29,742 nt of DNA, taken from the NCBI GenBank assembly GCA_958430865.1, contig CAUDNR010000443.1, forward strand, positions 1-29,742, written 5' to 3'. Position numbers and translations under genes: made by a program. Source of the stretch: Entrophospora sp. SA101. Taxonomy: Eukaryota; Glomeromycota; Glomeromycetes; Entrophosporales; Entrophosporaceae. Shown here in pieces: positions 1 to 11,360 of the stretch. How positions within the stretch are numbered: position 1 is the first letter of the stretch; the number at the start of each line of letters is the position of its first letter. The notes under the pieces are model-generated. The model saw only the letters and a list, made by a program, of their open reading frames with translations. It searched no databases and had not been told where the DNA came from.

Positions 1-563
1 GAATTTGTTTTAGTCTGCATACTAGTTGGAAGAAAATCTTAAAATAAGTGTGAAGAAAAGAAACGCTTCTGACCTAGCGTAGAATAACCAATATTTAAGC
101 TAACCTTTTCTTTTAACTGTTATTAGAAAGTCCCAGTCTGGCTCTAAAAATTTTATCATGGTCGAAAATTGCTTGTTATATGAAAAATGGAGATTTTTTT
201 ACGACAATAAATTTTTTCGTGTAACGTTTATATTGAATGACACTTGATCTGCAATGTCCCGCGACTATTAAAGTAAATTGTATATTAATATGTAAAATCA
301 CGTTTTCAGTTGACAAAAAATTATTTACATAATTTCTCGAAATAATTTTCACGAATTTTTACTAGAAGCGAAGGAATTTTAAATAATAACTTCACTTTAT
401 TAAAAACAACTTTTTTCCAATACAATCTCTACCATTAGATGTAAAATCAAGCATAGATTGTTGTTTAAATACGTGGCATCTCTAATACATCAATACCTGT
501 GGAGTTTTACTACGGAGGTATTTCTTTATGATGTTATATATAAAAATTATTAAATTGTAGAAT
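1..563. other. AT-rich stretch, no gene seen
   Basis: No convincing open frame, splice-bounded exon, RNA gene or repeat is visible on either strand. The right edge adjoins the stop codon of the minus-strand pseudogene and would be its 3' flank. Confidence 0.5.
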
Positions 564-2260
564 TTACTTAAACATTATAAATAATTTTATTTCATTTTTA
601 GTATTTGTAAGCAATCTATTTATAACTTCATTTATATTTATGTTTTCAATTGATTCTTGATCACAATTTTTGTCATTTTCGTTATTATTTTCTAATATTT
701 TTGAATCGCTTTTCTCTAATGTTTTAGGAAAGCAGCAACATTATAACAATACCATTTTTATAAAATCTTGTACAATGACTGCAACATTTTTCTAAAGTTT
801 CAAAACAGTCATAGTGGTAACAATGACCACAAATTAATATTCCCCCATTGCATTCAGGAAGATTTGGATCGAATTTATTATCACAATAATCACATTTATC
901 TTTCTCTGGAGGATGTGCTGTATGATATCCAGAGGGAAATAATTTTATATCTACTATTTTATCTAAGGTGCACAGTTTATATTTTGTTAATTTTTTTTTT
1001 TTGCTGAAGACTGGCTGACTGTTATTTAAATTTCTATAATCAAGGAAAAATATTCTATCAAAAAACAACTTTTTTTTCTTTAAGCTGTTGGTGTATATGG
1101 GTATCTTTTACTTTTTGAAAAGGCACTGGTGAACGATTCATTTTTGTGAGAATCTATTATAAATGCTTCCTGTATAATCAACTCTGCAGAAGAAAGCCTA
1201 TGTGTTTGGGCTCTTATTCTACTATGTATGTTTTCAACAAAGTAATCATTAAGGGTGATTATTATTTTTCCAATAAGAATAATCAGATAAGAAAACTAAT
1301 TGAAGTTTTTTATAATTTCTTCTCTTCCATCTTAGGAAAAAAGTCCAGATTCTAAAAAACGTCTCTACATATTGTTCAAAGGCTCCTGATCGAAAAAGTA
1401 CAGAATATATATCCAAGGTTGCTGAATAATATTATCTAACAGATCTATCATCATTCTGTACTCTGTATCTTTAGTTTTTCCAAATTTTTCTACTATCATA
1501 TTAGAAATTTCTAACCAACCATCATGTGCAAATTGAAGAATATAATTAATCTTCCATGGTTTAGGTTTTTCTGGAGATTTTGTCTTTTCAAAAACATTAC
1601 AATATAACTTTTTGAAAAAATCATGATATAGCATAACAACATCTTCATGTGAATTAAGAGAAACATGTAAAGGTCCCAAAATTGGAATAAAGTTAAGTAT
1701 CCAATCCAGATTATTTTGTTGAATATTATTTTGCTGATTTTTTAAATACAATGTGATAATTCTTATAAAAAGTTGGCCTGGAAAATATATTCCGCCAGTG
1801 ATTTGATATCTGTAATCATTTTAATTGCAGAAAGATAATCTTCTAGAGAGCGAAAATTTTGTTCCTTTATATCTAAAATTCTAACTGTTTTCATTGACCT
1901 CTCCTCTTTCTTTTCTTCAATATTTGCATTACATGGGTGCACCAATAAAAGCTCCGATCGGTCAAAATCATTTTCATTTATTTCATTTTGGATCCATTCT
2001 TTTTTAATATAATTGTAACTTAGGTCAAAATGACCTTTATAATTGTTAACTAGCCTGTAAATGATTGTTGATGCTTCAATGTTCTTTGGATTAAAGAGTG
2101 GTATGTTGTTGTAATTAGCAGGAATAGCCAAAACATTTTCTATCGTTTTAGCAATGCATGTTGCCATATGTGTTGCTGAAGATAATGAGATAGAATTAGG
2201 CCTTCTCCATTCATGAATTGAATGATAGCCTGAACTGTAATTATTTCAGAATCGGCAAAA
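564..2260 (-). pseudogene. Frameshifted copy of an uncharacterised fungal protein family with RING-like C-terminus
   Basis: Several minus-strand blocks read as one protein but lie in different frames. From the 5' side: about 2252-1763 (contains SGYHSIHEWRRPN, then a 134-residue stretch), 1751-1365 (LNFIPILGPLHVSLN), 1379-1248 (FEQYVETFFRIWTFFLRW), 1253-1083 (ITLNDYFVENIHSRIRAQT, then KRYPYTP), 1068-724 (a Cys/His cluster CDYCDNKF, then CGHCYHYDCFETLEKCCSHC), and 730-564 (an Asn/Glu-rich tail ending in a stop). The switches near 1757, 1370, 1250, 1075 and 735 have no convincing GT-AG intron and often sit at A- or T-runs, so this looks like decay. The terminal cluster resembles a RING or related zinc-binding fold. 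I believe the family is expanded in Rhizophagus-like fungi, from memory and unverified. Function is unknown. A heavily spliced gene or assembly indels are alternatives. Confidence 0.6.
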
Positions 2261-2330
2261 ACGTTGATCCTAAATTATCAATCCGACTATTTGTCACATT
2301 AATTCTTTTTATTTCTTGTAACATACTTGA

Positions 2331-2401
2331 TGTCATTAAGACTCGCCAACATCAGGAACAGTTTCAAGAAAGGGAAGCAAAGAATGTATAACTTTATGGC
2401 C
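2331..2401 (-). pseudogene. Short coding-like remnant upstream of the RING-ended pseudogene
   Basis: A minus-strand frame reads VITGHKVIHSLLPFLETVPD before two stops. A neighbouring frame continues toward 2255 with TSSMLQEIKRINVTNSRIDN. Together they look like further 5' sequence of the pseudogene at 564-2260, again frameshifted. Evidence is by eye only. Confidence 0.3.
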
Positions 2402-2442
2402 CGTTATCACTGAAATTAATACGATGGACTGATGAGAAGTAG

Positions 2443-2910
2443 TATGGTAGCGAAATCTCCAAGAATTTGTTTAGGAAAATGAAAACTTACTCCATAGGGA
2501 CACATCCTAATGTTTTAGTACTTGAAGGAACCGGTCGTTGTGGTTTATATTTGCATGGACATGTCGATATTAGCAAAAGTCATTTGCTGTTGCTGCTAAC
2601 AGAATTAAGGATACCTGTCACAATTAAAAAAACTGGTTGCAATTAGGTTGTAACCATTTTTGTATGATATAGCTGTTGTTGCAATCATCATCAAAAGTTG
2701 CAGCCAGTATCTTTAAAGTCAAAATACCGTATCATTTTTATAAACAACTGGGTTCATGCATTAGGTGTCGAAAAACAATATTGGTATCTGTTGGAAAATC
2801 TCGGGATTTGCTTCGTCATGAGATATCACAGTCTAATTTCGTCAAGCATTCAAGTAGATTATTCTAATATATCCCTCAGGAAACGAGCTACAGGTTATCT
2901 GGGTGTTTGA
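2443..2910 (+). pseudogene. Unrecognised coding-like frame with two internal stops
   Basis: One plus-strand frame runs from about 2443 to 2910 interrupted only by a TAG near 2647 and a TGA near 2665. Its first block includes THPNVLVLEGTGRCGLYLHG, and the block after the stops includes NNWVHALGVEKQYWYLLENL. Composition is protein-like rather than the Lys/Asn/Ile/Phe mixture expected of random AT-rich DNA. I do not recognise a family. It could be the remnant of a mobile-element protein or of an old gene. Two in-frame stops with no clear intron argue against a working gene. Confidence 0.3.
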
Positions 2911-2991
2911 CCAATACAATTAGGTTCATCAAAAGTGAGAAGAATAGCCATTAATTATTATCAGACATAAAGAAACCAAAAGAAATTGTTA

Positions 2992-3020
2992 TACAGTCAA
3001 ACCTTGTTACAGCGAATTTT
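2992..3020 (+). repeat. Possible pogo/Tigger-type terminal inverted repeat, single copy
   Basis: The segment begins TACAGTCAAACCTTGTTACA and continues AGCGAATTTT. It resembles the ends of Tc1/mariner-superfamily pogo/Tigger elements, which often start CAGTCAAACC after a TA target. No inverted partner was found in the window, so this may be a solo end or coincidence. Confidence 0.3.
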
Positions 3021-4128
3021 GAGAAAAAAAATTTTTTTAATAATAAAAAACTTTTTTGAGTACAATAATTACTAAGTCAAGTGATAAATGGCCAATAAAA
3101 ATACGTTAAAAATTGTATGATTAAAAAGTCATACAATCTTTAAAAATTGTAATAAAACGTATGATTATTTAAAAATTGTAGTAAAATGCATGATTATTTT
3201 TTCATGATTATTTTCCATTATAATAAAACATGATTATTTCTGCAATTTAAAAATGTATGATTGTTTTTTGTGATTTAAATAATATCTTTATGGAATTCTA
3301 AAAGGTATGGGTACAAGTTTGGATATGACAATGTTAGACTGCACTGTCAACATCTGCAAACAACAGGATATTTTTCCGACGCTCGTAAGTTATTATTATA
3401 TAATAATAACATTACAAATAATCATTACCAAATATGAGATGTAGTGTGCTTAAAAAACTCAAAATTGGTTGTACATTGTTTTAACGTAAACAAAAAAAAT
3501 TTAAATAATAATAAACACGTTTTTGAAGAATTCTAAATTTGATCCCTGTAATTTATTTTTTCGTTTTACAATTTTGTGCGATGATTTGGTGGGTTTTTAT
3601 TCATGTATGGGACGGATTAACCTTGAATCCCGTGGCCATTTTTGTGAGGTTAGTTCTTTTAGCTAATCATTGAACTAGCTAGATTTAGAATAGACATGTC
3701 TGAAAAATAACTAACAAAACCTGAAGTATTTAATTTAATATGAGATCCCATAAAATTTGTCTTGGAGAAACATGTGTACGATTCATGCAGAAATATGAAT
3801 TTATCAAAGAAAATAATTCTCTTATTTTCTTTAAATCAGTGTTTTCTGATGAATCTGATTTGTTATTTTTGAAAATTACATTATCGCGCATGATCATGTC
3901 AGAAGTTACACAACAAATAAAAAATAAAATCCATTATTTTTTTTTAAACAAAAAAAATTTTTCATCTATCTATATACATACACAGATATTACATCTATTT
4001 GCATCTATTTAATATTTAATTTACGACAAATTCTGGCTCATTATTACAACTTGCATACAATATATGATAGTTAATTATATTAAATTTTCTAGTGTTGCAA
4101 CTACATCAAAACATTATTAAGATCAATA
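3021..4128. other. AT-rich intergenic stretch with degenerate repeats
   Basis: Between about 3100 and 3270, imperfect repeats of a unit around GTATGATTATTTAAAAATTG recur. They include a 9-base perfect inverted repeat, ATTGTATGA at 3112-3120 and TCATACAAT at 3129-3137. A short coding-like frame at about 3307-3386 (YGYKFGYDNVRLHCQHLQTT) ends at a GTAAGT and could be an isolated exon, but nothing supports a gene. A 90-codon open frame at 3740-4012 has no recognisable similarity. The right side is the upstream region of GET1. Confidence 0.4.
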
Positions 4129-4130
4129 AT

Positions 4131-4168
<38 letters not shown>
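4129..4168 (+). repeat. CAA trinucleotide microsatellite in the GET1 leader
   Basis: A nearly pure run of about 13 CAA units ends immediately before the GET1 start codon at 4171, so it probably lies in the 5' untranslated region. Length polymorphism is likely. Confidence 0.85.
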
Positions 4169-4169
<1 letters not shown>

Positions 4170-4170
4170 A

Positions 4171-5172
4171 ATGTCTTTGGCAATAAGCATTATTATAATA
4201 GTAGTTCTTACGGAAATGATTGTTTGGTTTGGATATTCACAAATAGCGAGTTTGGTAAGAGATAATAAATAAATATAATTAGATCTTTTTAGAGATCAAC
4301 ATACTATTCATTATTTGTTTACCATTCGCTAATAATACTATCAATATAAATAGGCATACAGTACATATTTAAGTATATTCGAAAGCGAGGCATTGACAAA
4401 TCAAAGAAAACTTAAAAGAGATATATTAATTGTAAAACAAGAATTAGCAAGAACAAGCTCACAGGTATGCGTACCTGGGTGGCTTTGATTAAACAAAATG
4501 ATTTTAATTTTAATTTTAATTTTTTTTTAAGGATCAATTTGCAAAATGGGCAAAACTAAGAAGAAAACTGGATAGTAAAATGGGCGAATTAGAGAAAATC
4601 AGTAAATATCTTTTAAATAAGTTAACAAATCATCAAGTTTCAAATTTAATTTACTCTTAAAAAATTTTAAATATGAATAGCAACATCATTTGGATATATG
4701 AAGACATCATTTGAGATAAAATTTAAGACTATTTTATGGACATCAGCTAATGGAATTCAAATAATTATGGTGCTGTGGTATAGAACTACGCCTGTATTCT
4801 ATTTACCAGAAGGCTGGTTTAGTCCAACCACATGGATCTTTTCTTTTCCATTTTCACCTTCAGGTTTTTATTCATCTCGTTTATTTTCATTTCATTTATT
4901 TTGAATGGGATTTATTCTCCTGACAATATATTATATTTATGTCTCTAATAGGGTCTATTAGTGTACCGGTTTGGTTTATAATTTGCCGAAAGCTTGCAAG
5001 AAAAATTCAAATTTCTTGTAAAGATTCTGGTAATTTTATTTTTATTATTATTATTTCAAAAAATAAAATATTTATTTTTAGTAACATTGTTATATTTTCT
5101 ATTTTAGTTGTCTTTTATAATATATTGTCTAATTCGATCGCATCAAAATTAAACAAATGGAAAAGTTTATGA
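4171..5172 (+). CDS. GET1: GET1, guided entry of tail-anchored proteins subunit 1 (WRB family)
   Basis: This ER membrane receptor subunit, with GET2, accepts tail-anchored proteins from the GET3 ATPase and inserts them. Six exons join in frame: 4171-4254, 4354-4464, 4532-4601, 4681-4863, 4952-5029 and 5108-5172, giving 196 residues, the usual GET1 size. All introns are GT-AG (GTAAGA, GTATGC, GTAAAT, GTTTTT and GTAATT donors). Residues 5-24 form transmembrane segment 1. Residues 38-88 are the charged coiled coil (ALTNQRKLKRDI, then FAKWAKLRRKLDSKMGELEK) that contacts GET3. Segment 2 is about 105-122 (TILWTSANGIQIIMVLWY). VFYLPEGWFSPTTWIFSFPF precedes segment 3 at about 147-162. The KLRRKLD and FYLPxGW signatures are typical of the family. 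The start is the first ATG after the CAA run. The donor of intron 4 is the weakest splice site. Confidence 0.9.
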
Positions 5173-6033
5173 CTTTGAGCAGTGTTTGTGTATGATGAGA
5201 CGATGATGATTGGATAGTGATTATTGGATGATTGGTAGATTAGAAGTAATATGTTAGCTTCTAGGTAGAGAAAACTAAAAATATTTATTTATACAAAAAA
5301 ACCTGCAAAAAGTCAAAATAGCATGAAAATGAATGTGAATGGAAAGATGATTTTAAAAACATTTTATTTTAAGATATTTAATTCACGAGATATTTATTTA
5401 ATAATTTTTTTTTCCTTTTTTAAAAAATAAATAATATGTAAATATTTAAATGCGTATACATCCTTAACATTATCAATAAGTTATCATCAATATAATAATA
5501 TAATACATATATTTTAATCATCTTATCAGATCATGATTAGATAATTAAACGATGATTATATAATAATAATGATGACTATAATTACATATTAAAAACTTGT
5601 TAAAGCTGAAATTTAAATTTTTGAATTAAAATAAAAAGTGCAAAACGGCGATCTCCGACAAAATAAAAGTTCACGAGATTCAATAACAATAATAATATAT
5701 CAATATTTTTTTTTTTTTTTTTGAAAGAGCCGAATTTGGAGCAAAAATAAAATCAGATGATTTTACAATTAATTTCCTCAATTTATTTTTATTTCTATTT
5801 ATAATAATAATCAAATATTTAATTTTACCAAAATAATTTTCATAAATTAATAATATTTATACTGTATGCATATAATAAAAATATAATGTAATCTAAAAAA
5901 CTAAATAATTTTATTTCAATATAAAACTACAACGATTTTGTGCTAGTTGCTTTTTTCAAAAAAAAAAATCAAAAAATTTTTTTGAGTTTTATTCTTTAAA
6001 AAAAATTTTCGAAAATAAAAAAAAAAGAAACAA
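5173..6033. other. Intergenic region between GET1 and PAS kinase
   Basis: This is very AT-rich DNA with a poly-T run near 5708 and A/T homopolymers before 6034. It presumably contains the GET1 3' end and the PAS kinase promoter and leader. No specific regulatory motif can be called. Confidence 0.5.
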
Positions 6034-9000
6034 ATGACTCAAGTTTCAGGTAAATAATTTAAATTTTACCAAAACGTTTCTTTTTTGAATTCCTTTCTCA
6101 TTTAATTTCTTTTTTTTTTCTCGACAATCGCTCGCACTTTCCACAATAGAAACACACTTTCATCAGGAAGAAGAAAAGAATGAAGATGTTAATGACATTG
6201 ATGAATATGATGTATACGAGGAGGATTGTGATTATGAAGATTATGATATAGAAGCCTTAGAAGAATATTTGATGTGAGTATCTGTTATTGTTTGGCTGAT
6301 GATGATAATAATAACAATAATCACTGATAACAAATTATTTTTTAATTTGCTGTTTGTTTGATGAATTTGGTAATTGGGAAAAATCTCGTTGAAAACTTGA
6401 ATATTCCCAAATAAACATTGTTCGTGTAACTAATAAATGGCTTAATTATTTATATTATTGTTTATCTTATATAGAGGATCTGATCAAGGACTAATAAACA
6501 GTGATAATCTATTACCTACAACCGGTTTACGAAGAATTAGAGATAAACGATCTATGTCATGTGACTATGATAATCGTGGAGAAGCATCAAAAATCATGAA
6601 TCACATAGATCTTGCCAGATTCTCAACAGAGTCGTTACACAGCTATAGTTTTGTGAGAAATGATGTATCATCATTTAAGAGTAGACAAAATTTTATTAAT
6701 CGTTCAATCGATTTTATGAAAAATAAGATAAAAGGATGGAAAATTCCAATCCATCATCATCGCACCAAAAATAATATTACTACTCAAGAAGAATATCAAC
6801 AATCACCATCATCATCTGTAGAGATGTCATTTCCTTCAACCGATATTATTTTTCCTACATTTACAACGACTTCTTCAAATGAATTACCCGAATCTTCGAG
6901 AAACTTTAGAAGATCATCAACAGCATTTTCATCCATCATCTATTCACCATCGATGATGATAATGACTCCTACGGTTCTGCACTCGCCAACCAGATTCACT
7001 CCACAGAATCAAGCCATAATTACAACAGACGATCAAGCAAACATACTGAACGCTAACGATCTTACGTGTTTGCTATTTGGTTACTCCAGAGTTGAATTGT
7101 TAAACGTTAAAGTTTTAAGTATGATTGGAAGCCCTTTTCGTGAAAAAATAGCAAAAACACTTGTATCGAGGCTTCAAAACGATGAAGATAACTGTGAAGC
7201 AGTATTGGCATGTGGTAAAGTGGTGTGTATTATTGTGTGATAATTAATTATCGTTTGTGACAGTGATAATGAATATTATTATTATAACATTTATTTAGAT
7301 ACCAATACAAAGAAAAAGTGAAGAAGCCTCATTAGCCTCATTATGGCTTAAAATGAAAAAAGACGAATGTGGTAACTTTGTGTTAATTTGGATTTTCGAA
7401 GAAATATCTGAATTAACTATGACTGCTGAAATCGATGAAAAGGTATATAAATAATGATATTTTTTAATATTTAATCATAACTAAAGTACTATTTATATTA
7501 ATTAAAAAAATAAAATAAAATAGGGAACAATAATAAAAACTTTTGGTGAAGTAATAACTATGTATGGATATTCACCCGAAGAACTATCGGGGATGAATAT
7601 CCTTTCACTAGTTCCAAATCTAGAAACAACAACCAATTCATCATCACCATCATCATCATCACTGTTGGATATAGAGAAAATAAATAAAACAAAATTTTAT
7701 GGTAGTAAATCTAAAAATCTAATTAATTTCCCTATAATAGGGGAAATATCACCATCATCCATCAAAAAAGAAGAAAGGCAAGAATTAGAAATACAAAAAA
7801 AATTTTCTAATATAATATATGAATTTAAAATTGTTTCTATTCCTACTATTGCTGGTGTGATAACTGCATACGCTACTGGTGTTATACAATCGTGTAATTC
7901 AGATTTTGTAAAGTGTTTATTTGGTGTTAGTGCTGATGAATTAATTGGAAAAAAAAATATTGGTAAATTGTTACCACAATTTCCCGGTCTTGTCAAAATC
8001 TTGGAATCGGAAAGCGCACTAGTTGAAGGAATCGTTATTTCAGAAAATATTTTCCGTAAAGCTGTTTCTTTATTATCACCCATAACAACAACAACAAAAA
8101 CAACTAATTTATTCTATTCAGCTGATAATAGCAATAATAATAATGTTGGCGGTGGTAAAAACTTTTTATCTATTAATAATAATGCTTTAACATCGTCACA
8201 AGGGCCTTCTGGTATAATTGCTGTACATAGAGATGGAACAGAATTTGATGTTGATATTCAAATGCGTATTCTAGAGTCACCAGATCAACCATTACATGCT
8301 CTATGGATCACTTATGATCGTAATGTCAACTTTGAAGAAGATCCTTTTCCATTTCCAAAATCTCCTTTAATGTATGAAAAATCAATGATGGAAACACTTG
8401 CAGAAGAAGAGGAGGAGGAAGAGGAAGAGGGGGAAGAGGAGGAATGTGTGAAGATGGAGGTGGAAATGGAGGCGGAAACCCAGGAGGAAATAAAAATGGA
8501 AACAGAAGTGGAAATGCAGAAGGAAATAGAAATAGATGAAAATTCTGATGATGACAACAACAATAGATCGATACGACCGATATTGAAATTATTAACCAAT
8601 CAATCTCCACCTACTGAAAATATAACTCCGTTTACTGCATCTACATCATCTACATCATCTACATCATCTACATCATCTACACCATCCTCTTCATCTATTT
8701 CATCCACTTCATCCGTTTCATCCATTACTGCTATTAAATCAATCACATCACCACCTGAGCCACCATCAACTAATTCTACTGCTGCTGCTGCCGAACCATT
8801 TGATCCTAATAATTATTCAGCACTAACGCTTAAAAAAACAATTGACGATTTTGTAATAACTGGGGTTTTGGGTAAAGGAGCTTATGGTGAAGTCAAATTA
8901 GCGTATTATAAAAATGATCCTGAAATGGTAATTTCATTTTATTTTTTTGTTAATTAAAAAAATTTATAAATTAATATTTGCATTAAAATTTTAAAATTTT

Positions 9001-9878
9001 TCAATTTTGTAGAAAAAAGTTGTTCTTAAATATGTTTTTAAATCTTGTATAATTGTTGATTGTTGGATACGTGATAAAATATTGGGAACAGTTCCGTTAG
9101 AAATACATTTACTTCACACATTAAAACTTATTCCTCACCCTAACATTGTACAAATGGGTAATTATTATAGCATAATAATAATTTCAATATTTATTTATAA
9201 AATAATATTTATTTATATTTATATTATTTATAGTTGACTTTTTTGAAGACGATGATAATTATTACATTGAGATGGGACTACATGGAGTAGGAATGGATTT
9301 GTTTGGGTACATAGAATTGAATCCTCAAATGCCTGAATCAGAAATAAAGTTAATATTTCTTCAAGTGGCAAAAGCAATTCAACATTTACATCACAATAAA
9401 ATTGTACATCGTGATATTAAAGATGAGAATATAATACTTGACGAACATAATAACGTACAAATAATCGATTTTGGATCTGGTGCTTATGTAAAAGAAGATA
9501 CAAAATTTGACACTTTTTGTGGAACTATTGATTATATATCTCCTGAGGTATTTATGTTATTCTGTGACGTGTGACATTTTTGTGGGATAAATACAAATAA
9601 TAATAATTATAATGCAAATTTTTAAACAGGTATTTTCAGGTAAAAAATATGATGGGCCACCACAAGATATTTGGGCTTTAGGGGTATTATTGTACACTCT
9701 GATCTACAAAGAAAATCCATTCTACAACATTGATGAAGTGATGGCAAGAGATTTAAGGATTCCGTTTATACTATCCGAAGGTTCAATTGACCTTGTTAAG
9801 AAAATGCTTGAATATGATGTTGACAAACGGTTAAAAATTGATGAAGTTTTAAGTCATCCTTGGTTATGTGAAAATTAA
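6034..9878 (+). CDS. PSK1: PAS-domain serine/threonine kinase (PASK/PSK family)
   Basis: Nutrient-sensing kinase; yeast PSK1/PSK2 control sugar partitioning and translation. Eight exons join in frame: 6034-6049, 6150-6273, 6475-7222, 7299-7442, 7524-8927, 9013-9157, 9234-9547 and 9630-9878, giving 1047 residues. The N-terminus is acidic. PAS-like segments lie near 221-290 (LLFGYSRVELL), 350-377 (MYGYSPEELSGMNILSLVP) and 444-607 (FGVSADELIGK; closing with HRDGTEFDVDIQMRILES). Glu-rich (from about 636) and Ser/Thr-rich (about 717-760) linkers follow. The kinase domain is about 784-1045: glycine loop GKGAYGEV at 794, Lys818 in VVLKYV, catalytic Asp921 in HRDIKDEN, DFG Asp939, then CGTIDYISPE and PQDIWALGVLLYTL. 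All catalytic residues are present. The tiny first exon is the least certain part. The symbol follows the yeast family; PSK1 and PSK2 cannot be told apart here. Confidence 0.92.
8398..8720 (+). repeat. Low-complexity coding repeats in the PAS kinase linker
   Basis: GAG/GAA-rich DNA at 8398-8530 encodes a run of glutamates followed by Glu/Met/Val-rich sequence. A 9-base repeat of TCATCTACA type at about 8640-8683 encodes Ser-Thr-Ser units and grades into a Ser-rich tract. Both are likely length-variable, lie outside the PAS and kinase domains, and create long artefactual open frames on the opposite strand. Confidence 0.8.
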
Positions 9879-9882
9879 TTAA

Positions 9883-9912
9883 TTTATTTATTTATTTATT
9901 TATTTATTTATT
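9883..9912 (+). repeat. TTTA tetranucleotide microsatellite
   Basis: About seven TTTA units begin just after the PAS kinase stop codon, probably in its 3' untranslated region. Confidence 0.8.
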
Positions 9913-10454
9913 GTAGATTGTAAAATTTTGTAATTTTTATTTTTTATTGTTTTTTGTATAATAATATTTTTGTTGAAATATATTTTATATATTTAATATA
10001 CATAAATAAATAGATTTTTTGGTAATTGAATAACTATTTATTATTATTAACTAATTATGTTTGATTGGGAATTAATGTATCAATTAATATTTTAAGAGAT
10101 AAAAACCCAAGCGAATGATATTAATCGAATGTGAAACGTGTTTTGTAATTCAATGAGAATCTAAACACGTTGTTTTTTATAAAATGTAAAATATATATAT
10201 TATTAGTATTCAAAAATGGATTTTCGTTTGGATTATTAAAAATTAAATTCTAAATCTATATATTTATTTATTACAATTAATACTACCGAGAGTAAACAGA
10301 TATGCAGATGTACGCGACTTTATTAATAAAAAAAGAATTTATCATCAATATTCCTCCCAAGAAATAGGTAATACAAAAAACTATTTAAAAAAAAATTTTT
10401 TTTTTCCAAAAAATTAAAAAATTCCCTTTTAATAAAAAAAAAAGTTTAACAAAT
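9913..10454. other. Intergenic region between PAS kinase and cyclin
   Basis: AT-rich DNA with A/T homopolymers close to the cyclin start. It presumably holds the kinase polyadenylation region and the cyclin promoter. No gene or specific motif is visible. Confidence 0.5.
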
Positions 10455-11360
10455 ATGACTCACATTTCTCAACCCGTAGTGATTGAAGTTCCCGAGTCTT
10501 TTGAAAAAATGGACGACATTGATCATTTAATGATTATGATTGGTTAGTAATTTATAATCATATAGATTTATTTTATACAAGTTTTTAAAACATTTCTTTT
10601 TCGTTTCTCTTTTTTTTTAAAAAAAACTTACCCAAATCTTATTATATTGTGCGTTGTAGCTGATATGTTGGGATGCGTAATTATTCATAATGACAGGATT
10701 CGTTTAACACCGGCAGATCTAACAAGATTTCATTCTAGAGCATCACCTTCAATCTCAGTGATAGATTATTTACGTAGAATAGTAAAGTACACTGCGACAG
10801 AAAAGGCATGTCTTCTAATACTACTAATATACATTGACAGAGTATGTGAACGTGAGAAATCGTTCACCATCACATCACTGACAATACATCGATTCATCAT
10901 CACAGCAATAACCATATCATCAAAAGCATTATGCGACTCATATTGTACCAATTCATATTATGCCAAGGTTGGTGGGATATCTACACAAGAGTTGAACACT
11001 TTGGAATTTGAGTTTTTGAAATTGATTGATTGGCATTTGATATGTACTGGTGATGATTTACAACAGTATTATGTCAATTTGGTGGAACAGATACCTAATT
11101 ATAAGATTGCGGCACCAAATAATAATAATTTTGATTCTAATTTTGATGATGATGATGACGATGATGATGATGATGAGGAGGAGGAGGAGGATAATGGTCA
11201 TAGGGGTAGTAAAATGGTGATAGATACCCCTACATCATCGTCTTCTTCTTCTTCTTCTTCTTTATTGTCATCATCTTCTTCATCATCTTCTTCTTCTACA
11301 CATACCACAACTCCAACATCTTCCACTACATCTAACATTTCATCATCATTGTCAAATTAA
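10455..11360 (+). CDS. PHO80: PHO80-like cyclin (PHO85 cyclin family)
   Basis: Regulatory subunit for a PHO85-type cyclin-dependent kinase; in yeast this pair controls the phosphate response and other nutrient outputs. Two exons, 10455-10542 and 10660-11360, are separated by a GT-AG intron (donor GTTAGT, acceptor TTGTAG) and give 262 residues. The cyclin box spans about 50-170 and has hallmarks of the family: FHSRASPSISVIDYLRRIVKY at 53 (shown through its first 21 positions in the sequence), ACLLILLIYIDRVCER, SLTIHRFIITAITISSKALC, and GGISTQELNTLEFEFLKLID. The C-terminus is low complexity: a run of ten Asp then five Glu from about 189, and a poly-Ser tract from about 222. Without the first exon the frame has no good start close to the box, and the join restores one. 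It lies 576 bases downstream of the PAS kinase on the same strand. Confidence 0.9.
11141..11300 (+). repeat. GAT/GAG and TCT/TCA coding microsatellites in the cyclin tail
   Basis: Trinucleotide runs encode the poly-Asp/Glu and poly-Ser tail of the cyclin. They are in frame and likely length-variable. Confidence 0.8.

Noticed and set aside
768..1355. Plus-strand open frames opposite the left pseudogene
   Set aside because: The minus strand has ordered, family-like blocks here, and the plus frames are antisense shadows of them.
3740..4012. 90-codon plus-strand open frame upstream of GET1
   Set aside because: Composition becomes Ile/Phe/Asn/Lys-rich like background, and no family is recognised. 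A gene cannot be excluded.
8312..8610. Two overlapping minus-strand open frames rich in Ser or Pro
   Set aside because: They are mirror readings of the Glu-rich repeat inside the PAS kinase exon, which is strongly supported on the other strand.
6034..10470. Similar start contexts (ATGACTCA) of the PAS kinase and cyclin genes
   Set aside because: Eight shared bases after an A-rich leader are too few to argue for duplication or shared regulation.
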